Assembly: GCA_016840905.1 (NCBI GenBank)
Contig: JAEORM010000263.1
Location: 1 to 11,197, forward strand
Direction of reading: 5' to 3'
From: Candidatus Gerdarchaeota archaeon
GTDB taxonomy: Archaea > Asgardarchaeota > Heimdallarchaeia > JABLTI01
DNA: 11,197 bases
Position numbers and translations under genes: made by a program. The notes under the pieces were generated by a model. The model did no database searches, was not told the origin of the DNA, and saw nothing but the letters and a program-made list of their open reading frames with translations. Shown here one piece after another: positions 5,749 to 11,197 of the stretch. Position 1 is the first letter of the stretch; each line of letters starts with the position of its first letter.

Positions 5749-7215
5749 ATGAAGAATAAAGGAAAATCTGAAGAATCTTCTTCTGAATTACATGAAGAAA
5801 ACAAAACTGTAGAATTAGAAGAAGAACATAAACATACATTATGGTCAGTAATTAAACTTCCTTGGTATGAATATCTAATTGTTGGTTTACTGATTGGTGC
5901 AACTATTGCACTGTATATATTGGATGCGAAAATCGGTGGGGAAGGATTTTTAATAGCAAAAATAGTTGTTTCAGTAATTCTAGGTATATGGTTAGCTTTT
6001 AGACCAAGTGAATGGGCTGTAGATGGATTAGATAATTTAATGAGAGCGGTAGGTCTTACTGCATACGTAGCAGGAGTTATTTCAAGTATTGCCAGTAATC
6101 TACCTGAAGCAATAGCTGCAGGCATTATGCTAATAAAGGGGAAATTTATCATTGGTGGGCTAGCAGGAGAAGAACTTATTCATACTGCTTTTTATACTAC
6201 TCTAGCTGCAGCTGGCTTTAATGCTATCCTTCTTGGCATTGTCGTTTTAGTGGGGGGCAAAAAGAAAGGTTATGTTGAAATTAAAAAAGAGACAGCAATG
6301 GCAGAAGGCGTTCTTCTTCGCTGGGGATTTGTTGCTACACTTTTGACATTTGGTTTAGCTATTATTATTATTCTAGACGAAATTTATACTGAGATACAAG
6401 CAGGAACCAATTTCGAAGGTTTTGAAGGAATTAGAGCAGAATTACCACGAATGACTGGTGCAGTTTTAGTTATCAGTTATATTATTTACATGATATATTT
6501 GATCATAAAAAGTAGGGAAGCAAAAGCAACAGAAAGTGTTGGACCTATAAAAACTGCAAAGCCTACTCGAAGTAAATTGGATGAAAAAATACCTCAATTA
6601 GTAGCTACTGAAAACGCCCAACGTAAAATTCTTGATGCCCCTGAAGAAATTAATATAGTTGACGCCTCATGTGAAGAAATAAAAGTATCATACAGTGGTT
6701 CTGCTTCAAAAATAGACAACCCTTATGCTGTAGCTCCAGCTATGAAAAGACATAGTTTAGGAGCATGGTCAGCCTTTATTCTTGTTATCCTTGGGATTGG
6801 TGGTGTTGTAGGTGGAGGCTTCTTACTTAGTAATGCAGTTGAAGGAGTGCTTCATGAAACAGATTTGAATATAGGATTAATTGCTTTAATCGTAGGTTTC
6901 GCAGGAGCTGTTCCTGAACATGGTATTGCTGTTGTTGCAGCTGTAAAAGGTAAAACAGATGTAGCATTAGGTAACATCCTTGGTGGCATGCTTCAAATGA
7001 CATTATTGATTTTTGGATTATTTGCACTCATAGTTCCAGCACCAATAAATGACTTTATGCTATTCCAATTGATAGCTTTGGCTGGCATACTGTGGTTTGT
7101 TAAAAGATCTATAACAGATGATAATCGATTGTCATCATTTGAGGGAATAATGGTTATCCTAGCCCAGACATTTGCTTTCCTATTATTAATTCTAGGTCTG
7201 CCAGGGATAATTTAA
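5749..7215 (+). CDS. CaCA-superfamily cation exchanger (sodium/calcium exchanger-like)
   Basis: Members swap Ca2+ or another cation for Na+ or H+ across the cytoplasmic membrane using two inverted alpha repeats. In the 488-residue product the first repeat carries GVISSIASNLPEAIAAG at 109-125 and the second IVGFAGAVPEHGIAVVAA at 381-398 followed by GNILGGMLQMT at 408-418; the acidic residues E120 and E390 match the cation-coordinating glutamates. About ten hydrophobic segments are present, with a cytoplasmic-type linker at roughly 255-335 between the halves. The N-terminus (1-29) is rich in Glu, Ser and His and presumably cytosolic. A TTG at 5740 is in frame, but the ATG at 5749 is preferred because AGGT lies eight bases before it, overlapping the TTG context. 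The ion pair cannot be told. The gene is followed by a terminator-like hairpin and converges on purC. Confidence 0.82.
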   Translation: MKNKGKSEESSSELHEENKTVELEEEHKHTLWSVIKLPWYEYLIVGLLIGATIALYILDAKIGGEGFLIAKIVVSVILGIWLAFRPSEWAVDGLDNLMRAVGLTAYVAGVISSIASNLPEAIAAGIMLIKGKFIIGGLAGEELIHTAFYTTLAAAGFNAILLGIVVLVGGKKKGYVEIKKETAMAEGVLLRWGFVATLLTFGLAIIIILDEIYTEIQAGTNFEGFEGIRAELPRMTGAVLVISYIIYMIYLIIKSREAKATESVGPIKTAKPTRSKLDEKIPQLVATENAQRKILDAPEEINIVDASCEEIKVSYSGSASKIDNPYAVAPAMKRHSLGAWSAFILVILGIGGVVGGGFLLSNAVEGVLHETDLNIGLIALIVGFAGAVPEHGIAVVAAVKGKTDVALGNILGGMLQMTLLIFGLFALIVPAPINDFMLFQLIALAGILWFVKRSITDDNRLSSFEGIMVILAQTFAFLLLILGLPGII

Positions 7216-7234
7216 AATGATAAAAGATAAATTA

Positions 7235-7265
7235 GGTGATGAATTTCATCACCAAAAATTTTTTT
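7235..7265 (+). terminator. Hairpin plus T-tract terminator after the exchanger gene
   Basis: GGTGATGAA at 7235-7243 pairs perfectly with TTCATCACC at 7245-7253; in practice a 7-bp stem with a 5-base loop. Five A and then seven T (7259-7265) follow. It sits 20 bases past the exchanger stop and before the converging purC stop. The shape matches a bacterial-style intrinsic terminator; in archaea the T-run itself may be the active part. Confidence 0.6.
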
Positions 7266-7269
7266 CTTT

Positions 7270-8256
7270 TTAGAGTTTAAAAAAATCTGAGAGATTTCTA
7301 GAAATACGTTCGTTAGAAGCATATTTTTCTGCTGGTTTGAATTTTTGCCCTGTTATAAGCTCATAAGCACTTATAACATTTAATGAAGCATTTACAACAA
7401 CATCATTTGGTAAATTAGGAAGCTGTCCATCTCCAGTGAAACCATTATCTCGCAACCAACTACGAACATATTCTTTATCTAAACCTTGTTGACTAGTTCC
7501 TTGTTCAAAACGTTCTTCATAGAATTCACTCAACCAATATCTAGAGGAATCAGCAGTATGAACTTCGTCAATCAAAACTAGTTCTCCTTCAGGGTTTATA
7601 CCAAACTCGTATTTCGTATCTACAAGGATACCTCCTTGTTGTGAGACAATTTTATTTCCTTCTGCATATAATTTGAAAGCTGTTTCTGTTACTTGATCCA
7701 ACAATTCCTTAGAAAGAATACCTCGAGAAACTATTTCTGAAGGAGTTATTTCTTCATCATGACCTGCAGCAGCTTTTGTGGTAGGAGTAAAAACTGGTTC
7801 AGGTAATTTTTCATCTGATCTTAAATTTTCAGAAAATTCAGCACCTGAAATAATCAATGGCTGATTGTTTTCTTTGAGATATTTGTATCTCCTCCAAGCA
7901 GAACCAGTGATATACCCTCGGATAATAACTTCAAGCTCCAATGGTTTGCATTTTTGGGCAACCATAACATTGGGATCGGGAACAGCTACAATATGATTAT
8001 TAACAATATTTTTTGTTGCATTGAACCAAAATTCAGAAGTTTGATTCAACGCTTGCCCTTTATAGGGTACACCTTGATTTAGGATAACATCAAAAGCAGA
8101 TATTCTATCAGAAGTAAGGATTATAATTTTATCGTCATGGAAATAAAGATCTCGTACTTTGCCACTTTTGTGTTCACCAAATTTCTTCAAATCGGATTTT
8201 AAATAAGTATTCGCTATATGCTCCTTGATTTTGGATACAAGTTCATCTTGGGTCAT
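7270..8256 (-). CDS. purC: Phosphoribosylaminoimidazole-succinocarboxamide synthase (SAICAR synthase)
   Basis: PurC joins CAIR and aspartate with ATP to make SAICAR in de novo purine synthesis in the cytosol. The 328 residues contain the full set of landmarks: HKSGKVRDLY at 29-38 (ATP loop), TSDRISAFDV at 48-57, LELEVIIRGYITGSAW at 106-121, PEPVFTPTTKAAAGHDEEI at 152-170, GGILVDTKYEFG at 208-219 and LIDEVHTADSSRYW at 228-241. This is the long form (about 300 residues, as in yeast Ade1 and many bacteria), not the 237-residue E. coli form; residues from about 250 onward form the extra C-terminal helices. The ATG at 8256 has GGAG about nine bases upstream. No other pur gene is near; it stands alone between a converging exchanger and a diverging hemerythrin gene. 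Confidence 0.96.
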   Translation of the reverse strand: MTQDELVSKIKEHIANTYLKSDLKKFGEHKSGKVRDLYFHDDKIIILTSDRISAFDVILNQGVPYKGQALNQTSEFWFNATKNIVNNHIVAVPDPNVMVAQKCKPLELEVIIRGYITGSAWRRYKYLKENNQPLIISGAEFSENLRSDEKLPEPVFTPTTKAAAGHDEEITPSEIVSRGILSKELLDQVTETAFKLYAEGNKIVSQQGGILVDTKYEFGINPEGELVLIDEVHTADSSRYWLSEFYEERFEQGTSQQGLDKEYVRSWLRDNGFTGDGQLPNLPNDVVVNASLNVISAYELITGQKFKPAEKYASNERISRNLSDFFKL

Positions 8257-8354
8257 TTTAAAATCTCCATTACTAATTTGATTTTAGTTAATTATTGTAT
8301 TTAGAGTTTTTTTGTTGAAATGATAAATCACTACCATATAAAAATTCAATCTTA

Positions 8355-8364
8355 GAATATAAAT
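8355..8364 (+). promoter_or_regulatory. Candidate TATA box for the hemerythrin-PAS gene
   Basis: GAATATAAAT lies 45-54 bases before the ATG at 8409. Initiation about 25-30 bases downstream would put the transcript start near 8386 and leave a leader of about 20-40 bases depending on which ATG is used. Confidence 0.35.
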
Positions 8365-8408
8365 CACTAATTCTTTAAAAAAGAAGAAAATAATGTAATA
8401 TTGCTTTA

Positions 8409-9647
8409 ATGAGGATGGTTAAGAAGATGACTGAAAAAAAGAAAGCTTTGAAAAAGCTCATTGATGATCTTAATGAAGGCATTGATCCTGATTTAGCGAA
8501 AACTGAATTTAATAAAATAATCAAAGAAACTGGTCCAGATGAGCTGGCAAAAGTGGAAGAAGAACTCGTTAAAGAAGGCATGCCACGTGAGAATCTGAAT
8601 AAATTATGCGAAGTGCACTTATCAGTTTTCAAAGAACGCCTTGGTGAGCAAAAAGTAATAGTACCACTTGGACATCCAGTAAATATTCTAATGGAAGAAC
8701 ATCGTATACTTTTAGAATATGTGGAGAAACTCAATGCTAATTCAATTAAAATAGCTAAGAAAAAGAATTTCGATGAAATTCAAGATGAAATGAAAACTGT
8801 TGGTAATATAACTGATCATTTTAAGAAAGCAATAAAACACTATCTTCGAGAGGAAAATGTTCTATTTCCATTTATTGAGAAACATGGATTAACTGAACCA
8901 CCCGCTCAGATGTGGATTGACCATGATAAAATTCGAGCTATTGAAAAGAAATTATTCGAGCTAGTAGATACTGCTACTGCTAAAACTACTAATTATCAAA
9001 AATTCAGTGATGAATTACTTAAAGGGGCAGGAGCATTAGCTAATATGTTATCAACACATTTCTTCAAAGAAAACAATATACTATTTCCTGCAGCATTAAG
9101 ATTGATTTCACAAGAAGAATGGAAAGATATTCGACATGAATTTGATGAGATTGGGTATTGTTGCTTCACACCAATTGAAGCTATAAAAGTTTTTGAAACA
9201 AAGAAAGAGGAAGTTGCTAAAATGCCAGAAAAAATAACCAAAGAAGGAACAATTGAATTTGAAACAGGACCATTACCTATTAGTGTAATTGAACCAATAT
9301 TGAATACCTTACCAATAGATGTAACTTTTGTTGATCCAGATGATAAAGTAAGATACTTTAGCAAAGGTGATGAGCGTATATTCGTTCGAACAAAAGCAGT
9401 TATTGGTCGTAGTGTTCAGAATTGCCACCCACAAAAGAGTATTGATGTTGTTAATAAGATACTCTCAGATTTTAGGGAAGGAAAACGAAAAGTTGCTGAA
9501 TTCTGGATCGATTTGGGTGAAAGAAAGATTCACATAAGATATTTTGCTATTCATAACAAAGAAGGAAAATATCTTGGTTGTTTAGAGGTATCTCAAGATA
9601 TCACAGAGATTCAAAAATTAACGGGTCAAAAACGATTACTTGATTAA
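8409..9647 (+). CDS. DUF438-hemerythrin-PAS domain protein
   Basis: A three-part cytosolic protein of 412 residues. Residues about 8-80 match DUF438, a helical domain (KKLIDDLNEG...EEELVKEGMPRENLNKLCEVH). Residues about 85-232 are a hemerythrin HHE four-helix bundle with likely di-iron ligands H98, H137, H144, E148 or E149, H172, H217 and E221, usually used to bind O2 or sense O2, NO or iron. Residues about 290-402 are a PAS domain of the type fused to DUF438, with VTFVDPDDKVRYFSKG at 305-320 and the hallmark NCHPQKSIDVVNKILSDFREG at 338-358. No kinase, cyclase or DNA-binding output domain follows, so any signal must pass by protein contact. The start could be ATG 8409, 8415 or 8427; 8427 has GAGG 12 bases upstream and gives the usual N-terminus MTEKKKALKKL. 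Divergent from purC; ends at a hairpin terminator. Confidence 0.88.
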   Translation: MRMVKKMTEKKKALKKLIDDLNEGIDPDLAKTEFNKIIKETGPDELAKVEEELVKEGMPRENLNKLCEVHLSVFKERLGEQKVIVPLGHPVNILMEEHRILLEYVEKLNANSIKIAKKKNFDEIQDEMKTVGNITDHFKKAIKHYLREENVLFPFIEKHGLTEPPAQMWIDHDKIRAIEKKLFELVDTATAKTTNYQKFSDELLKGAGALANMLSTHFFKENNILFPAALRLISQEEWKDIRHEFDEIGYCCFTPIEAIKVFETKKEEVAKMPEKITKEGTIEFETGPLPISVIEPILNTLPIDVTFVDPDDKVRYFSKGDERIFVRTKAVIGRSVQNCHPQKSIDVVNKILSDFREGKRKVAEFWIDLGERKIHIRYFAIHNKEGKYLGCLEVSQDITEIQKLTGQKRLLD

Positions 9648-9650
9648 AAA

Positions 9651-9680
9651 AAGAAGGTATTTAATCAAAACTACCTTCTT
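9651..9680. terminator. Bidirectional terminator hairpin between converging genes
   Basis: AAGAAGGTA at 9651-9659 pairs perfectly with TACCTTCTT at 9672-9680 across a 12-base loop. On the plus strand CTATTTTT follows; on the minus strand the stem runs directly into seven more pyrimidine-rich bases (TTTTT then AATC). It can serve both the hemerythrin gene and the converging AIR-synthase-like gene, whose last six codons and stop lie inside it. Confidence 0.6.
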
Positions 9681-10701
9681 CTATTTTTCTTAAAGCATCA
9701 ATAATAGCATCAGGTCCTGGTGGATCAATTTGCTTACCATCTAATTGTGCTCCAAAGGATTTTTCTTTTATTTTACCTAGTATCTTAATAGGTATTTCTT
9801 CAGTTGAATCTTTAATTAATTCATTAGCTTTTGCTAGAGAGGTTACAACAATTAGTGTTCCTGAAGATATCAAACGTAATGGATCAATATCCAATAGATT
9901 ACCCAAGATTTTTCCTTCCTCTGAAATAGGAAAGTTTTCTCTAAACAATTCTAAACCAAATCCTTCGGGTATAATTGTTTCATAAATAGCCCCCAACACA
10001 CCTCCCTCTGTAGCATCATGCATTAGCCCTGGATGAATTTTTTTATTTATAGTAAGTGCTGTAGTAATTATTGAGATATTTTCTCCTAATGCGATAAGTT
10101 TCTTTAACGAGTGTTCACCAATTTGTTTAGATAATTTTGAGTATCCTTCAGTAGCAATTATGCCTAAACCTTCTATGGCACACCAACCTACACAAACTAT
10201 AACATCATCAAGTTTAATTGTTCGGCGAACAAAGTAATCTTCAGGAACAAAACCGATCATTGTTCCAGAAACAACTGGTGTTTTAACAGAAGCAGATATT
10301 TCAGTATGACCGCCTAATAAGGAGATATTGTTTTTTTGACATTCAGAATCTATTCCTTTTTGTATATCAATGATATCTTGATGTGTACAACCCACAGGCA
10401 TGATTATAGTTGCATTAAAACCAAAAGGTAAAGCCCCACTAGTAACTACATCATTGGCATTAACGATAACAGAATATTTGCCAGGATTAGATGTTGGAAA
10501 AGTTATAGGATCCGTTTTGATAACTAGATAAGCATCTTTTTTACTTTGATAGAAATGTTTTGCTTTTTGGATTGCTTTTTCATAATCAAGAACAGCAACA
10601 TCACAACCGATTTTTGGTCCTTGAATAATTCCTGGATTTTGATTCTTCATTTGGGAAATCATCTGCTCAAGTAAATTTAATGGTAATTTGCCTTCTTTCA
10701 T
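9661..10701 (-). CDS. AIR synthase-related protein (HypE-like paralogue)
   Basis: The 346 residues belong to the PurM/HypE/SelD/ThiL ATP-binding superfamily. Landmarks: EGKLP at 3-7, GPKIGCDVAVLD at 28-39, IKTDPITFPT at 61-70 (metal/ATP), VNANDVVTSGALPFGFNATIIMP at 80-102, LLGGHTEISASVKTPVVSGTMIG at 128-150, and GLMHDATEGGVLGAIYE at 225-241. The pattern GGHTE and HDATEGG is closest to HypE. However, true HypE ends with a Pro-Arg-Ile-Cys tail whose cysteine carries the thiocarboxamide that becomes the cyanide ligand; here the end is RKIEEGSFD with no cysteine. The protein is therefore a HypE-like relative of unknown reaction, often loosely annotated as hydrogenase expression protein. No ribosome-binding site precedes the ATG, and a TATA box 29 bases away suggests a leaderless message. 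It converges on the hemerythrin gene. Confidence 0.85.
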   Translation of the reverse strand: MKEGKLPLNLLEQMISQMKNQNPGIIQGPKIGCDVAVLDYEKAIQKAKHFYQSKKDAYLVIKTDPITFPTSNPGKYSVIVNANDVVTSGALPFGFNATIIMPVGCTHQDIIDIQKGIDSECQKNNISLLGGHTEISASVKTPVVSGTMIGFVPEDYFVRRTIKLDDVIVCVGWCAIEGLGIIATEGYSKLSKQIGEHSLKKLIALGENISIITTALTINKKIHPGLMHDATEGGVLGAIYETIIPEGFGLELFRENFPISEEGKILGNLLDIDPLRLISSGTLIVVTSLAKANELIKDSTEEIPIKILGKIKEKSFGAQLDGKQIDPPGPDAIIDALRKIEEGSFD

Positions 10702-10721
10702 ACAATAATCGCAACCATAGG

Positions 10722-10736
10722 TTTTTTTTATAAAAA
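10722..10736 (-). promoter_or_regulatory. TATA box for the AIR synthase-like gene (leaderless)
   Basis: On the minus strand this reads TTTTTATAAAAAAAA, a strong TATA element whose centre lies about 29 bases from the first base of the ATG at 10701. Initiation at the usual distance would fall within a few bases of the start codon, in keeping with the absence of a Shine-Dalgarno site there. Confidence 0.55.
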
Positions 10737-10808
10737 CATCAAATCCTTTTTCATTTTAAAAAACTATTCTAAAAATAATTGTTTAATCTATAATAATAGG
10801 TGTAATTA

Positions 10809-11197
10809 TTGACAGAACTTGCTAGCTTACTAATGGAATTAGATGAAAATTTGGTAAAAGTTTACAATGAAAATCTACTCAATCAAGAGGCTTTTCTAAA
10901 AACAGGTATCATTAATGCTACTGGTCATGAATCTCAAACTATTGATTTAATAATGGAAAAAACGCTAATAGATTTTTTCAAACAAAAAAAATTCCCTTGT
11001 ACCATAGAATCAGAGGAGCAGGGAAAGATAGCATTATCTGATGACCCCAAATTTCTTGTAATAACAGACCCTCTTGATGGGTCAAATAATTTCAGCAGAA
11101 GAATTCCATTAACCTGCTATGGAGTAGCGATAGCAAAATTAGATAATAATTCATCTATTGCAAAATTTTCAGATATTGAAGTAGCAGCTGTCCGATC
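10809..11197 (+). CDS. Inositol monophosphatase family protein, N-terminal part (cut by window edge)
   Basis: The frame opens at TTG 10809 and runs off the right edge, giving 129 codons. The start is chosen because AGGTG lies six bases upstream; the next in-frame ATG (10833) has no such site. The visible part holds the metal-binding core of the Li+-sensitive sugar phosphatase family: an acidic pair ESEE at 67-70 and TDPLDGSNNFSRRIP at 86-100, the DPxDGTxNF signature with D87, D90 and likely E70 as Mg2+ ligands. Family members act on inositol 1-phosphate, fructose 1,6-bisphosphate or 3'-phosphoadenosine phosphates; archaeal ones are often dual inositol monophosphatase/FBPase enzymes of about 250-270 residues. 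The substrate-determining C-terminal half is outside the window. It is divergent from the AIR synthase-like gene across a gap of 107 bases. Confidence 0.88.
   Translation, partial: MTELASLLMELDENLVKVYNENLLNQEAFLKTGIINATGHESQTIDLIMEKTLIDFFKQKKFPCTIESEEQGKIALSDDPKFLVITDPLDGSNNFSRRIPLTCYGVAIAKLDNNSSIAKFSDIEVAAVR

Noticed and set aside
5616..6152. A minus-strand open frame overlapping the start of the cation exchanger
   Set aside because: It is antisense to a clear gene and its sequence shows only the reverse image of the exchanger's hydrophobic codons.
7236..7290. GTGATGA (box C-like) at 7236 and CTGA near 7287, as in a box C/D sRNA
   Set aside because: The GTGATGA is one arm of a perfect terminator-like hairpin, a long T-tract lies between the boxes, no internal C'/D' pair is seen, and the CTGA is inside the purC coding region.
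8260..8285. AAAATC / GATTTT inverted arms around the purC ribosome-binding site
   Set aside because: The stem is only six mostly A-T pairs in AT-rich DNA, so chance is the simpler explanation.
8996..9364. A minus-strand open frame inside the hemerythrin-PAS gene
   Set aside because: It is antisense to a well-supported coding sequence and lacks any recognisable motif.
1616..10701. hypA and the HypE-like gene as parts of one hydrogenase-maturation cluster
   Set aside because: They are about 8 kb apart on opposite strands with unrelated genes between, and the HypE relative lacks the required cysteine.
1..11197. CRISPR array, insertion sequence, tRNA or rRNA gene, defence system
   Set aside because: Reading both strands I found no regularly spaced repeats, transposase motifs, terminal inverted repeats, tRNA cloverleaf signals or rRNA-like sequence.

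Overview
The window looks like ordinary chromosome from an AT-rich archaeon. The best lineage evidence is a divergon-like block carrying an SRP19 protein and an H/ACA RNP protein Gar1, both of the archaeal/eukaryotic information-processing machinery. Supporting signs are TATA-type promoters (TTTATATAAG, CACTTTAAATAC), T-rich transcript ends, Shine-Dalgarno sites of the AGGT/GAGG kind and frequent TTG starts. A more exact placement (for instance an Asgard-type archaeon) is only a guess; no gene here decides it.

Layout from left to right. 1-326 holds the end of an EamA-type drug/metabolite transporter, followed by a 328-base non-coding stretch with two weak stem-loops. 655-1397 (minus) is an SRP19-Gar1 pair, probably one transcript. 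1616-2008 (plus) is the hydrogenase nickel-insertion factor HypA, then a seven-helix membrane protein of unknown function (2089-2835). This converges, with one base between stops, on a DegV-family lipid-binding protein (2837-3706, minus). DegV is divergent from an UppP/BacA-type polyprenyl-diphosphate phosphatase (3839-4786, plus). That gene converges on a poorly conserved protein resembling an eroded alkaline-phosphatase-superfamily domain (4803-5543, minus). Next come a CaCA-family cation/proton or sodium/calcium exchanger (5749-7215, plus), the purine enzyme SAICAR synthase in its long form (7270-8256, minus), a DUF438-hemerythrin-PAS sensor-like protein (8409-9647, plus), an AIR-synthase/HypE-related protein (9661-10701, minus), and the start of an inositol-monophosphatase-family gene (10809 to the right edge, plus).

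Most genes stand alone or alternate in strand, so promoters lie in short divergent gaps and terminators in short convergent gaps. Only SRP19-Gar1 looks like an operon. Two convergent gaps carry perfect 9-bp hairpins next to T-tracts, shaped like intrinsic terminators. HypA and the HypE relative hint at NiFe hydrogenase metabolism, but the rest of a hyp operon is absent and the HypE relative lacks the C-terminal cysteine needed for cyanide-ligand synthesis. Membrane functions (EamA, UppP, the exchanger, the seven-helix protein) are over-represented, but I see no coherent multi-gene system.

I found no tRNA, rRNA, insertion sequence, CRISPR array or clear horizontally acquired block. The points most worth a second look are a hairpin that would mask the degV ribosome-binding site, unusual active-site residues in UppP, the degenerate phosphatase-like protein, and the asymmetric exchanger repeats.
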